Positions 1-8,463 of a stretch of 64,000 nucleotides of DNA are shown here, piece by piece (positions within the stretch are counted from its first letter, which is position 1; each line of letters begins with the position of its first letter). The stretch covers positions 992,001 to 1,056,000 of the forward strand of contig NZ_JAKREV010000001.1 in NCBI RefSeq assembly GCF_022664465.1. The letters are read 5' to 3'. A program made the position numbers and the translations under genes. The notes beneath the pieces are model-generated. The model searched no databases. It was not told the origin of the DNA and saw only the letters and a program-made list of their open reading frames with translations. The DNA comes from Sphingomonas hankookensis (lineage in GTDB: Bacteria; Pseudomonadota; Alphaproteobacteria; Sphingomonadales; Sphingomonadaceae).

Positions 1-34
1 AGTCCGCTCGACATTTCGGGCTAAGGCCGGGGCA

Positions 35-103
35 ATGCAGCGTCTGAACATCGCCATCGCGGGATGCGGTGCGGCCGGATTGGCGAGCGCGCTGCTGCTG
101 CTC
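35..103 (+). pseudogene. 5' remnant of an FAD-dependent monooxygenase/oxidoreductase gene
   Basis: The first 23 codons read as a typical flavoprotein start: a short beta strand followed by a GCGAAG Rossmann (GxGxxG) turn and an Ala/Leu-rich helix. After about position 103 the reading frame no longer looks like this family and soon runs into the tail of the AAA+ gene on the other strand. No FAD-contacting residues beyond the first Rossmann turn are seen. I read it as a gene start left after a deletion or insertion joined it to the neighbouring gene. The family call rests on one motif and is tentative. Confidence 0.4.
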
Positions 104-188
104 TTTTGCCCGGCGATGCCATCGTCCGCTGGTTACACAGCGGGACTCGTACGATCTCACGCTCGCAGGGAACATCCCTTCAGCCTGG

Positions 189-2147
189 TCAAAAGCCGAG
201 TCGCACCGCTTGGCACGGCTTCACGGCCACTTCGGCCCGGAGCCGTTCCACCAGCTCCAGCGCATCCGCCGCAGGCCAGTGGCGCAACTGCCGGGCTACC
301 ATTGCGAAGTCGCCCGGGGTGAGCCCTTCGACATCGGCAAGGCTGCCGGGCGCAGGCTTGCCGAAGAAGCGCCGAAATGCAGCGGCAGCACGCTCGGTCC
401 CAAGCGGTTTCAACCGCAACTTGAAGACGAACCGCCGCAGCGTGGCGGGATCGAGTCCGGCCTCGTGGTTCGTCGCCGCGACGACCGGCAACGGGTGCAG
501 GTCGAGCCACGTCAGCAATTCGTTGACCTGCTCCACCTCCCAGCTCGACCGCGCCGTGCTGCGGTCGAAGAGTAGCGAATCCGCCTCGTCGAACAGCAAA
601 ACCGCCTCACGCCGCCGGGCCTCGGCGAACGCAGCGGCGATCTGCGCCTCGGTCTCGCCGACCCATTTCGACAACAGGTCGGACGCGCGTTTCACCAGCA
701 ACGGTCGGTCGAGCGCACGCGCGAGATGGTGGGCGAAGGCCGTCTTGCCGGTGCCGGGTGGCCCCGTCAGCACCAGCGACACATCACTCGCGCCGTCCGC
801 CGCCATGGCCGCGAATAGGCGATCGACCGGTCGATCGGCCTCGAACAGGTCGAGATCGAACGCCGCCGGGCCCGGTGGCGGCAAGGTGCCGCCGCGCAGC
901 GCGCTTACCAGCGCCTCGGCCGCGACGCTCCCGCCATCCGCTTCGCCCGCGAGCTTGCCCGCACGAGTCGCCATCCGCAGGACGGTCGCCGCTTCCGGCG
1001 CGGCGTCGAGCAGCGTGGCGAAGCCGGGGCCGGGCGTCACCCGTTCCTCCTGTGCCATCCGGTCGAGCATCGCCGCCGCCGCCGCGCGCGACGGCAGGTC
1101 GAGCCGCAGCACGAAGCTCATCCGCCGCAGGATCGCCGCGTCGACATTGCCGATCGCGTTGGTCGTCCAGATCACCGGCACCGGGTTCGCCTCCAGCAGC
1201 CGGTTGACGAAGACCTTGCTGCCCTCGCGCCGGCTGAACCAGTCGCCGCCCGACGACGGACTGGCATCGCCGATCAGATCCTCCATTTCGTCGAACAGCA
1301 GCACCGCAGGTCCGCGCCCGCCGAGCAGGCGTTGCGCCAGCGCGAGCGCGGCGACACGCTCCCACCGGCGCGGCTCCTCGCCATCCTCGTCCGCCTCACC
1401 CACGCCGTGCAGCACCGATCCCGTGGCGGCCGCCAACGTGCGCGCCAGTTCGGTCTTGCCGGTTCCGGGCGGGCCGTAGATCAGGATATTGATCCCTTCC
1501 GCCCGCGCACCCAGCGCACCGCGCAGCAGGCGGACGAGAAAGTCGATCGGCTCGACATGCGCGAAGGCGTCGAGATCGAGCGTCGCGGTCTGTCGCCGAC
1601 CGATCAGCGTGTCGAGCATCGCCTCGTCGCTGGTCGGCGCCCGATCGAGCAGGCGCTGCAACGTCCAGCGAACCTCCACGTCCACCTCGCCCTCGCGCGT
1701 GGCGGTGAAGCACGCGAGGCCGAGCCGCGTGACGGCACCCTGCCGCGCCGCACGTTCGGCATCCTGCGTCGCGGCCCCGGCCATCTCGCCGAGCAGTTGT
1801 GGCAGATCCTGCCCGTGACGGCTGAGCAAGCGCACCAAAGTACCGATGCGGGGCAGGCGGTCGCACGCGACCATCAGGCGCAGCAACGCCGCATCGACCG
1901 GCGACAACACCAGCAACCGGGCCAGCGTATCCGCGAGTTCTAGCGCCTCCGCCCGTACCGGCGCACCACGCGGGGCGGCAAGACCTGCCAGCAGGGTTTC
2001 CCAGTTCCATTCGCCTTCCACCGCGGGCAGCAGCCACGGCCCGTGCGGCTGCGTCCATTCCAGCAGCGCTTTGGCGAGCGGTGCCGTGGCGGGCAACGCG
2101 CCCGCCGTCCGGAGCATCAGGCCCCGGACGATATCCAGTTCGTCCAT
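189..2147 (-). CDS. Double AAA+ domain ATPase
   Basis: A 652-residue cytoplasmic protein with two AAA+ modules. The first has Walker A GPPGTGKT at about residues 225-232 and Walker B LLFDEMED near 283-290. The second has Walker A GPPGTGKT near 462-469 and Walker B LLFDEADS near 517-524, followed by a VAATN sensor-1 stretch and a downstream arginine pair. The first about 200 residues are helical and unlike a known adaptor domain. Two nucleotide sites with conserved acidic Walker B residues imply an active hexameric remodelling ATPase of the CDC48/AAA type, but the substrate cannot be told from sequence. It lies 254 bases upstream-side of the 3' end of rtcA on the same strand. The gap (2148-2401) shows no gene, so co-transcription with the RNA-repair genes is possible but unproven. 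Confidence 0.8.
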   Translation of the reverse strand: MDELDIVRGLMLRTAGALPATAPLAKALLEWTQPHGPWLLPAVEGEWNWETLLAGLAAPRGAPVRAEALELADTLARLLVLSPVDAALLRLMVACDRLPRIGTLVRLLSRHGQDLPQLLGEMAGAATQDAERAARQGAVTRLGLACFTATREGEVDVEVRWTLQRLLDRAPTSDEAMLDTLIGRRQTATLDLDAFAHVEPIDFLVRLLRGALGARAEGINILIYGPPGTGKTELARTLAAATGSVLHGVGEADEDGEEPRRWERVAALALAQRLLGGRGPAVLLFDEMEDLIGDASPSSGGDWFSRREGSKVFVNRLLEANPVPVIWTTNAIGNVDAAILRRMSFVLRLDLPSRAAAAAMLDRMAQEERVTPGPGFATLLDAAPEAATVLRMATRAGKLAGEADGGSVAAEALVSALRGGTLPPPGPAAFDLDLFEADRPVDRLFAAMAADGASDVSLVLTGPPGTGKTAFAHHLARALDRPLLVKRASDLLSKWVGETEAQIAAAFAEARRREAVLLFDEADSLLFDRSTARSSWEVEQVNELLTWLDLHPLPVVAATNHEAGLDPATLRRFVFKLRLKPLGTERAAAAFRRFFGKPAPGSLADVEGLTPGDFAMVARQLRHWPAADALELVERLRAEVAVKPCQAVRLGF

Positions 2148-2401
2148 ATCGTATCCACGAGTCTCTCAGGCCGACGGCGCAAAGGCGCGCGTCGACGTCA
2201 TTCCTGTCGAATGGGTGAGGTGCGGCGGGGGCGGATGCCCGCCCGCCGCCAACGTCGTGGGACGTCTACGCGAAAGGCCGGAGACCGCCAACCCGTGCAC
2301 CGCGATGGGCGGCAAGGTCGAACAAGGCATGTCTCCGTGTGGCCCGCCGGTTCATGCGGGCTGCGGGGCGGATAGCAGAAAGTCGTTACGCTCGCAATCC
2401 A

Positions 2402-3424
2402 TCAGGCGATCGTCACGGCATGGGAGCTCCCGGCGCGCTGTTCGAACCGGGTTCGCCGCCCGGTAAAACGCTCGATCACCGTTGCCGCCGTACGGGCATG
2501 TTCGCTCGGCTTGACCGTGGTGAACACGCCTCCGCCCGCCAGGGCCATCGGCAACAGCAACTGGTCGGCCAGATACGGCCCGGCAAAGGCGTCGCAGCCC
2601 AGATAGCCTCGCATCCGCCCGACCGCGGTCTTCGCGACCCGCTCCGCCGTCGTACCCAGTTGTGCAAAGCCGCTGACGATCTCCGTGACATGCTCGAACC
2701 GCGCCTCAAGCAGCAGGATGTTGCCCGGCCCCTGATCCGTCGACAATTGCCGCATGAAGCATTCGCGGTCCGACCAGTCGAACGCCTTGCGGACGACCGC
2801 GATCTCCCGCTCGGCGATCGATATGGGCAGCCCGGCGTACAAGGCGCACGCCGAGAAGGCCAGCGCCCCGCCCCGTGTCAGGCATTCGATCGGCTGAAGC
2901 GGGCCGGGGATGATGTCCACCTCGATCCGCCCCCCGCCGCGCGGATAGAAACCGTGGCGGATCAGCCGCGCTTCGACCTGCCCGCCCATCCGCCGGACGA
3001 TCGGCAGGAAGCACCGCTCGATGAATTCGAACGGCGGGGCCAGCATGTTGTGGGTGCCGCCCTCCAACACCAGCCGCAAGGGCCCATCGGCGAGCAGCAG
3101 CGGCAGCAGCACCGTCTGGAGGACAAGGCCTGTCGAGCCCGCCGTGCCGACGGAGAAGCGATAGTCGCCCGCTGCCACCCGACCGGGACGGAAGGTCAGG
3201 TCGGATGACCCGACAACCAGTCCCTCGCAGCTCGCACCCCCAATCGCACAGGCCGCCTCGATGGCGGTAACGTGCTGGCGCATCAGCCCCGGCTTCGACC
3301 GCTTGGCACGGACGTTCGTGATGCGGACGGGCTCCCCGGTGACGAGCGACAGCGCGCACGCATTGCGCACGACCTGCCCCCCGCCTTCGCCTTCCGCTCC
3401 ATCAATCTCGATCATGATATTCAC
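2402..3424 (-). CDS. rtcA: RNA 3'-terminal phosphate cyclase RtcA
   Basis: A 340-residue protein of the RtcA family, which uses ATP to turn RNA 3'-phosphate ends into 2',3'-cyclic phosphates through a covalent adenylyl-histidine. The N-terminus has the family's IDGAEGEGGGQ start and an RxxRxxRxxPGL-like stretch. Near the C-terminus, KPSEHARTA contains the histidine expected to be adenylylated. Length matches the family (about 340). The start is written at the first ATG; a second in-frame ATG three codons later is equally plausible. It follows rtcB by 46 bases on the same strand, as in other rtcBA operons, so it should be expressed with rtcB from the sigma-54-type promoter at 4801-4816. Confidence 0.93.
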   Translation of the reverse strand: MNIMIEIDGAEGEGGGQVVRNACALSLVTGEPVRITNVRAKRSKPGLMRQHVTAIEAACAIGGASCEGLVVGSSDLTFRPGRVAAGDYRFSVGTAGSTGLVLQTVLLPLLLADGPLRLVLEGGTHNMLAPPFEFIERCFLPIVRRMGGQVEARLIRHGFYPRGGGRIEVDIIPGPLQPIECLTRGGALAFSACALYAGLPISIAEREIAVVRKAFDWSDRECFMRQLSTDQGPGNILLLEARFEHVTEIVSGFAQLGTTAERVAKTAVGRMRGYLGCDAFAGPYLADQLLLPMALAGGGVFTTVKPSEHARTAATVIERFTGRRTRFEQRAGSSHAVTIA

Positions 3425-3470
3425 TCTGACCCGTGGTGTGCGTCGTCCACGGCCGCCTTCGCGCTCCGCT

Positions 3471-4697
3471 TCACCCTTTGACGCACACCACCTGCTTCAA
3501 CGTATGGACGATCTCGACCAGATCGGCTTGGGCGGCCATCACGGCTTCGATCGGCTTATACGCCTTGGGCGTCTCGTCGATCACGCCTTCGTCCTTGCGG
3601 CATTCGACCCCCGCCGTATCGGCGATGTGCTCATCGAGCGTCACCAGCTTCTTGGCGGCGGTGCGGCTCATCACCCGGCCAGCGCCATGCGAGCAGCTGT
3701 CGAACGATTCCGGGTTGCCCAGCCCCCGCACGATGAACGATTTGGCGCCCATCGATCCGGGGATGATCCCCATCACCCCTTTCGCCGCGCGCACCGCACC
3801 CTTGCGGGTCACCAGCACATTCTCGCCGAAGTGGTTCTCGCGCGTGACGTAGTTGTGATGGCAGTTCACCGCCTCCAGCTCCGCCTCGAACGGCTTGGCG
3901 ATCACGCTGCGCAATGCGGCGATGACGTTGGTCATCATCATCCGCCGGTTGAGCGCCGCATAATCCTGCGCCCAGCCGACCGCCTCGACATACTCATCGA
4001 AGTGATCGGTCCCTTCGGGGAAATACGCCAGATCCTCGTCGGGCAGGTTCAGGTGCCATTTGCGCATGTCCTGCTTGGCGAGTTCGATGAAGAAGGTGCC
4101 GATCGCGTTGCCGACGCCCCGCGAACCCGAATGCAGCATCACCCATACCCGCGCCTCTTCGTCGAGGCATAGCTCGATGAAGTGATTGCCGGTGCCCAAT
4201 GTCCCCAGATGCACGAGATTGTTCGTGTTCTTGAGCCGCGGATGCTTTTCGCACAACCGGTCGAACCGCTGGACGAGCGTCGACCACGCCGCGACGATCG
4301 CGGGCGGGGGTGAACCCCAGCTGCCGTTGTCGCGCTTGCCGCGGCCAACGCTGCGGCCGTGGGGCACCGCCTGCTCGATCGCCGAACGGACACCGTCGAG
4401 GGTGTCGGGCAGGTCGCTCGCCATCAACGAAGTGCGCGCCGCCATCATGCCGCAACCGATATCGACCCCGACCGCGGCGGGAATGACCGCGCCCTTGGTA
4501 GGGATCACCGACCCCACGGTCGCGCCGATACCGATATGGACGTCGGGCATGGCGGCGACGTGCTTGAAGATGAAGGGCATCTGCGCCGCGCGTGCCAGTT
4601 GCGCCCGCGCACCATCCTCGACCGGCACGCCCCGCGTCCACGCCTTGATGGGCACACCGCCCGGTACGTCGGTGTATTCGTAAGCGGTGGCTGTCAT
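3471..4697 (-). CDS. rtcB: RNA-splicing ligase RtcB
   Basis: A 408-residue RtcB, the same length as the E. coli enzyme. RtcB joins RNA ends carrying 2',3'-cyclic or 3' phosphate to 5'-hydroxyl ends, using GTP and Mn2+ via a GMP-histidine. Diagnostic motifs are present: GVDIGCGM (metal cysteine), GTGNHFIEL (metal/GMP pocket), HSGSRGVG, and SCSHGAGR, which holds the guanylylated histidine. A clear ribosome-binding site (GAGGAG, complement of 4705-4710) precedes the ATG. It is the first gene of rtcB-rtcA. A stable hairpin and a sigma-54-type promoter lie upstream, so expression should depend on RtcR encoded divergently at 4954. Confidence 0.96.
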   Translation of the reverse strand: MTATAYEYTDVPGGVPIKAWTRGVPVEDGARAQLARAAQMPFIFKHVAAMPDVHIGIGATVGSVIPTKGAVIPAAVGVDIGCGMMAARTSLMASDLPDTLDGVRSAIEQAVPHGRSVGRGKRDNGSWGSPPPAIVAAWSTLVQRFDRLCEKHPRLKNTNNLVHLGTLGTGNHFIELCLDEEARVWVMLHSGSRGVGNAIGTFFIELAKQDMRKWHLNLPDEDLAYFPEGTDHFDEYVEAVGWAQDYAALNRRMMMTNVIAALRSVIAKPFEAELEAVNCHHNYVTRENHFGENVLVTRKGAVRAAKGVMGIIPGSMGAKSFIVRGLGNPESFDSCSHGAGRVMSRTAAKKLVTLDEHIADTAGVECRKDEGVIDETPKAYKPIEAVMAAQADLVEIVHTLKQVVCVKG

Positions 4698-4722
4698 CGT
4701 CTAACTCCTCGGACTTACCTTT

Positions 4723-4750
4723 GAGGCGGCCGGCCTATTCCGGCCGCCTC
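4723..4750 (-). other. Leader hairpin in the rtcBA transcript
   Basis: Perfect inverted repeat with 11-base arms (4723-4733 and 4740-4750) and a 6-base loop, about 25 bases before rtcB. It lies between the predicted sigma-54 start (near 4789) and the rtcB ribosome-binding site, so it would be in the 5' leader. There is no U-run after it on the minus strand, so it is unlikely to be a simple terminator. Confidence 0.6.
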
Positions 4751-4800
4751 TGCCGCGTGTCGGATCGTTCGATATCATGTGACCCGACGCAGCTTTCTTT

Positions 4801-4816
4801 GCGAAGAGCGTGCCAA
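4801..4816 (-). promoter_or_regulatory. Sigma-54 (-24/-12) promoter for rtcBA
   Basis: On the minus strand the sequence reads TTGGCACG-N4-TCGC, matching the -24 element exactly and the -12 element (TTGC) with one mismatch at the correct spacing. It is about 105 bases upstream of rtcB. Sigma-54 control of rtcBA by RtcR is established in E. coli, and a sigma-54 activator gene is directly divergent here. Confidence 0.8.
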
Positions 4817-4872
4817 ACGGTGCCGATCCAACGAGAATTACCTCTATCCTATTGTTAGTTATGCTCTTTTCT

Positions 4873-4891
4873 TGCTGGCGTACCGCCAGCA
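4873..4891. promoter_or_regulatory. Dyad in the rtcR-rtcBA intergenic region, candidate RtcR site
   Basis: Perfect 8-base arms (TGCTGGCG / CGCCAGCA) separated by 3 bases. The centre is about 90 bases upstream of the predicted rtcBA start, a usual distance for a sigma-54 activator site. It also falls in the rtcR leader, so it could affect rtcR itself. Binding is inferred. Confidence 0.45.
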
Positions 4892-4953
4892 GGCAGCAGT
4901 GTCGCCCGCTGCAGACGATCGACATGGATCGCACTTTATCCTATGGTATCGCA

Positions 4954-6546
4954 ATGAAACCCGTCGTTGCCCTTGGTTTTCTCGGTTCGACCCTTGATGC
5001 GGGCAGGTTCGACACGCAACGCTGGAACCGGTGGCGGCCCACGGTCGCCCTGACCATGCACGAAGATTTGCGGGTCGACCGGCTCGTCCTGATCCACGGG
5101 ACGCAGCATGCGCGCCTTGCCGCGTTCGTCGAAACCGACATCGCCTCGGTATCGCCGGAAACACAGGTCGAGTTGCAGGTGATGGACTTCACCGACGCGT
5201 GGGATTTCGAGGAAGTCTATGGAAAGCTGCTCGATTTCGCGCGGGCCTATCCCTTCGATCCGGACGCCGAGGACTATCTCGTCCACATTACCACCGGCAC
5301 GCACGTCGCGCAGATCTGCCTCTTCCTGCTGACCGAAGCGCATTATCTGCCGGGTCGGCTGCTCCAGACGCAGCCAGCCCGTGGATCTGGTGGTGCGGCC
5401 GGAAATTGGAACGTCATCGACCTAGACCTGTCGCGCTACGACAGCATCGCCACGCGCTTTGCCGCCGATAGCGCCGAGAGCACCAGTTTCCTCAAATCGG
5501 GCATCGACACGCGCAACGCCGCGTTCAACACGATGATCGACGAGATCGAGCAGGTAGCGGTCCGCAGCCGCGCACCGTTGCTTCTCATGGGTCCGACGGG
5601 CGCCGGCAAGAGCCAGTTGGCCCGGCGCATCTACGAATTGAAACGGATCAAGCGGCAGGTGAAGGGCCCGCTGGTCGAGGTAAACTGCGCGACACTGAAG
5701 GGCGACAGCGCGATGTCGGCGCTGTTCGGTCACCGCAAGGGCGCCTTCACCGGTGCCGCCGCCGACCGTGCCGGCCTGTTGCGCACTGCCGATACCGGCG
5801 TGCTGTTTCTCGACGAGATCGGCGAACTGGGCCTCGACGAGCAGGCGATGATCCTGCGTGCGATCGAGGACAAGCGCTTCCTGCCAGTCGGCGCCGACCG
5901 GGAAGTCGAGAGCGACTTCCAGCTTATCGCAGGCACCAATCGTGACCTTGCCGCCTGCGTCGCGGCGGGCACGTTCCGCGACGACCTCTATGCGCGGCTG
6001 AATCTCTGGACCTTCACCCTGCCGGGGCTCGCCGGGCGCCGCGAGGATATCGCGCCCAATCTGGACTATGAACTCGATCGTTACGCGGAACGCGAAGGGG
6101 ACCGCATCACGTTCAACAAGGAAGCGCGCGACCGCTATCTCGGCTTCGCGACCGGTGCCGAGGCCCGCTGGCCGGGCAACTTCCGCGATCTTGCCGCCAG
6201 CGTCACGCGAATGGCGACCTTCAGCCCGTCCGGCCGGATCAACGTCGACTGCGTCATGGGGGAAATCGCACGACTTAAACGGCTATGGACCGACGGATCA
6301 GATGCACCCGACCTGCTCACCGGACTGATGTCGCCCGAGCAACTGGACGAACTTGATCCGTTCGACCGCGTGCAGCTCGCGCACGTCGTGGCGACATGTC
6401 GGGCCAGCCGTTCGCTGTCCGACGCCGGCCGCACGCTGTTCGCCGCCTCACGCCGCCAACGCACGTCGACGAACGACGCAGATCGCTTGCGCAAGTATTT
6501 GGCGCGGTTCGACCTGAACTGGGCGGACATGGTCGACGACCGCTGA
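4954..6546 (+). CDS. rtcR: Sigma-54-dependent activator RtcR
   Basis: A 530-residue regulator from the ATG at 4954; an in-frame extension upstream exists but lacks family character. Residues about 1-180 are the RtcR-type N-terminal sensory region (a CARF-like fold in this family), thought to respond to RNA-end ligands. Residues about 185-430 are the AAA+ module, with Walker A GPTGAGKS at 213-220, the sigma-54-contacting GAFTGA loop at 263-268, and Walker B VLFLDEIG near 283-290. The C-terminus is helical and carries the expected DNA-binding region. It is divergent from rtcBA and separated by a 256-base region holding the promoter and dyad described above. It is presumably held inactive until RNA damage or a related signal appears. 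Confidence 0.93.
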   Translation: MKPVVALGFLGSTLDAGRFDTQRWNRWRPTVALTMHEDLRVDRLVLIHGTQHARLAAFVETDIASVSPETQVELQVMDFTDAWDFEEVYGKLLDFARAYPFDPDAEDYLVHITTGTHVAQICLFLLTEAHYLPGRLLQTQPARGSGGAAGNWNVIDLDLSRYDSIATRFAADSAESTSFLKSGIDTRNAAFNTMIDEIEQVAVRSRAPLLLMGPTGAGKSQLARRIYELKRIKRQVKGPLVEVNCATLKGDSAMSALFGHRKGAFTGAAADRAGLLRTADTGVLFLDEIGELGLDEQAMILRAIEDKRFLPVGADREVESDFQLIAGTNRDLAACVAAGTFRDDLYARLNLWTFTLPGLAGRREDIAPNLDYELDRYAEREGDRITFNKEARDRYLGFATGAEARWPGNFRDLAASVTRMATFSPSGRINVDCVMGEIARLKRLWTDGSDAPDLLTGLMSPEQLDELDPFDRVQLAHVVATCRASRSLSDAGRTLFAASRRQRTSTNDADRLRKYLARFDLNWADMVDDR

Positions 6547-6572
6547 CGTCGTGGTAGTCGGCGCGTCATGGC

Positions 6573-6845
6573 TTACAAGCCGGCTTGATCGATCCGTTGC
6601 GCGATTTCGCTCGGCAACGCTGCTTCCGACTTAGGCAGCAACCGATGCAGCGCCGTCTGCACGCGTTTGTGCGCGACCTGATACGCCTTGTGACGGATGA
6701 CCCGCATAGCATTCGTCCGCCAGGACGGGCTCTCGCCCAGCCTTGCTTCCCACTTGGCCTCCTCCGCCTCAAGGATCGACAGCGCGAGGCGCAACCCATC
6801 ACGTCGTCCGCGCGCATATTCGTCAGAAACTGGTGATGTTTTCAT
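6573..6845 (-). CDS. Hypothetical protein, 90 residues
   Basis: A small charged, helical protein starting at MKTSPVSDEY. It is convergent with rtcR, whose stop is 26 bases away. No domain is recognised and there is no signal peptide or membrane segment. Support for it being real comes from a second, truncated copy of its 3' half at 8315-8430. That copy differs from this one mostly by substitutions that keep the protein similar, showing that the reading frame was once under selection. The start was chosen at the first methionine followed by protein-like sequence; a longer frame upstream is Arg/Gly/Trp-rich and probably spurious. Confidence 0.6.
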   Translation of the reverse strand: MKTSPVSDEYARGRRDGLRLALSILEAEEAKWEARLGESPSWRTNAMRVIRHKAYQVAHKRVQTALHRLLPKSEAALPSEIAQRIDQAGL

Positions 6846-6933
6846 CTGAAGACGAGGTAGGCCCGCGCCAAAGCCGCTGACAAGGCAAATCCCTTGCCAC
6901 GCTGTCGGTCTTGACCGGTATCCACCGCGCGGC

Positions 6934-7254
6934 TCAATTGCCCTCGGCGTCGACCATGACCACCACCGGCCTACCGCGAGACATCGACTCCCAACCCGCG
7001 GAAATCGCCGAGCGCACACACCGCGTGATCGTCGCGTCGTCCAGCTGGAGCCGACCGCGCGGCAAGCCCTTCAGCAGCCGCTTGGGCGGCGGAAATTCGA
7101 GCAGGGCTTCGCGCTTGGCGTCCTGCTGGAGGATCGCAATCGTCATGCCCTTCCATCCCTCGGCATCCGACTGATGAGGTTCGCTGTGCAGGTGCCAATC
7201 ATAGGCGACGCCATCGACAGTGACGGTTCCGGCGTTCGTGTGGGATTTCGACAT
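6934..7254 (-). CDS. Hypothetical protein, 106 residues
   Basis: Starts at MSKSHTNAG. The sequence is a compact mixed alpha/beta protein without signal peptide or transmembrane segments; I do not recognise a family. The N-terminal DGVAYDWHLHSEPHQ stretch and a RGRPVVVMVD strand look like a small single-domain fold. It is followed 88 bases later by the 90-residue gene on the same strand, so the two may form a small operon. It is the last gene before the degraded attachment-site copy at 7459 and so probably belongs to the native chromosome. Confidence 0.55.
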   Translation of the reverse strand: MSKSHTNAGTVTVDGVAYDWHLHSEPHQSDAEGWKGMTIAILQQDAKREALLEFPPPKRLLKGLPRGRLQLDDATITRCVRSAISAGWESMSRGRPVVVMVDAEGN

Positions 7255-7458
7255 GGCGGGGCCTTTAGCACAGCAAAGCAGCACAGGCACAAACCCAGGT
7301 TCCCGCCCCCGCATCACCCTGCTCAGCTATCGTCGGATGGCAGGAATTTGCAGGCGGCGGATCAAGGACTGTGGCACCTGAAGACTGCCAGGCAAAACTG
7401 CCCCGCAAGCCTACGAGAGCACGAGGCAAGTTTCTGTAATGTCTAGGTTTTTGAAAGC

Positions 7459-7580
7459 TGGTTGGGGCGACAAGGGTCCCACCAACCAATACACCTGCTA
7501 AGCGCTTGATTTGATTGACATGCAGGGACCGCCTGCACACCGCATTGCTCCAATGCATCGGCACAACGCGCAATCGTCAT
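7459..7580. other. Degraded attachment site and distal element end
   Basis: The first 25 bases match the tRNA-Gln-derived site at 23194-23218 with four differences. The following about 100 bases align with 23219-23320, sharing blocks such as TTGA..ATTGAC, TGCACACC, TTGCT and GGCACAACG. The rest of the 390-base gap (7255-7644) shows no convincing gene. Confidence 0.55.
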
Positions 7581-7644
7581 TTGGTCGGTACTTGTAGGCG
7601 CATGCGATGATCAGATGGCGCGGCGCAGCGACGAAGATCGATCA

Positions 7645-8262
7645 TTAATTGATGGTCAGCTCGTTGCGCGCCATCACGGCCGCCAACTTGGGATCGCGCC
7701 GCATCAACTCGGCGGCAGCAAACAATCTCGGTGTGTTCTCGGCGAACCACTCGCGGCCCGGACCCCAGTCGATCATCACCGCGGCGTAGCAATCCAGCGC
7801 GGACGCCTGCTCGCCCAATACATAGGGGCCGACGACCTGCGCCTCGAGCCAGCGATAAAGGCGCTCGCGATGAGCGTTGGTCGTATCGGTCAGTTCGTGC
7901 TGTGCCGAAGGCGCCCAGCGCTCGGGGTAATCGCCGTAGGTGAAGGTCGGATAGACGTTCGCCACGATCCAGATCAGCAGGCGCAGGAACCGGCGATGTT
8001 CGGCCGATCCCGGCGGAGGGGCCAGCCGCGCGTGTCGGTCCGCCAGCCACAGCGCGATCGCGGCGGTTTCGGTCAGCACGTCTCCATCGTCCAGCACCAG
8101 CGTCGGAACCTGCCGCAGCGGATTGACCGCTGCCAGCCTGTCCTGCGCCGCGCCCGGATGGTCGAAGCCTTCGACATCGACGAAGTCATAGGCCTCGCCG
8201 ACCAGTGCCAGCATCGTCTCGACGATTGCCGAACCCCAGGCCGGCACTCCGTACAATTTCAT
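7645..8262 (-). CDS. Glutathione S-transferase family protein
   Basis: A 205-residue GST. The N-terminal thioredoxin-like half (about 1-80) includes the NPLRQVPTLVLDDG stretch with the cis-proline (VPTL) and TETAAIALWLAD, which corresponds to the glutathione gamma-glutamyl-binding E-S/T position. The C-terminal half is all-helical. The first residues (MKLYGVPAWGSAIVE) replace the usual Ser/Cys-Pro with a tryptophan/glycine context, so the catalytic residue is uncertain. It is a soluble enzyme expected to conjugate or reduce electrophiles with glutathione. It lies on the minus strand beside a TetR gene and a second GST, suggesting a detoxification cluster. Confidence 0.85.
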   Translation of the reverse strand: MKLYGVPAWGSAIVETMLALVGEAYDFVDVEGFDHPGAAQDRLAAVNPLRQVPTLVLDDGDVLTETAAIALWLADRHARLAPPPGSAEHRRFLRLLIWIVANVYPTFTYGDYPERWAPSAQHELTDTTNAHRERLYRWLEAQVVGPYVLGEQASALDCYAAVMIDWGPGREWFAENTPRLFAAAELMRRDPKLAAVMARNELTIN

Positions 8263-8314
8263 GTCACTTCCCCATTTCGGCGCAGAAACATGACGGATCA
8301 GCCTACAAGCCGGC

Positions 8315-8430
8315 TTAGTCGATACTATGCGCGATTTCGTTCGGTGTTACGGCTTCGGACTTCGGCAGCAAGCGATGAAGTGCCGTCTGGATGCGTTTGC
8401 GCGCGACCTGATACGCCTTGTGGCGGATGT
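8315..8430 (-). pseudogene. 5'-truncated copy of the 90-residue hypothetical gene
   Basis: Positions 8301-8430 align without gaps to 6571-6700. In frame it encodes a protein very like the last about 38 codons of the gene at 6573-6845 (RHKAYQVARKR... versus RHKAYQVAHKR...). It ends three codons early, and the 5' half is absent beyond 8430, where unrelated sequence begins. It fills part of the gap between the GST and the TetR gene. Confidence 0.7.
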
Positions 8431-8463
8431 TATCCGTTACTGGTCAGCAATTCCCATCAGCCG

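Noticed and set aside
64..1479. 471-codon frame antisense to the AAA+ gene
   Set aside because: Ser/Arg/Ala-rich sequence without protein-like pattern; opposite strand clearly codes.
7265..7573. 102-codon frame over the degraded attachment site
   Set aside because: Composition is not protein-like and it covers sequence explained as an element end.
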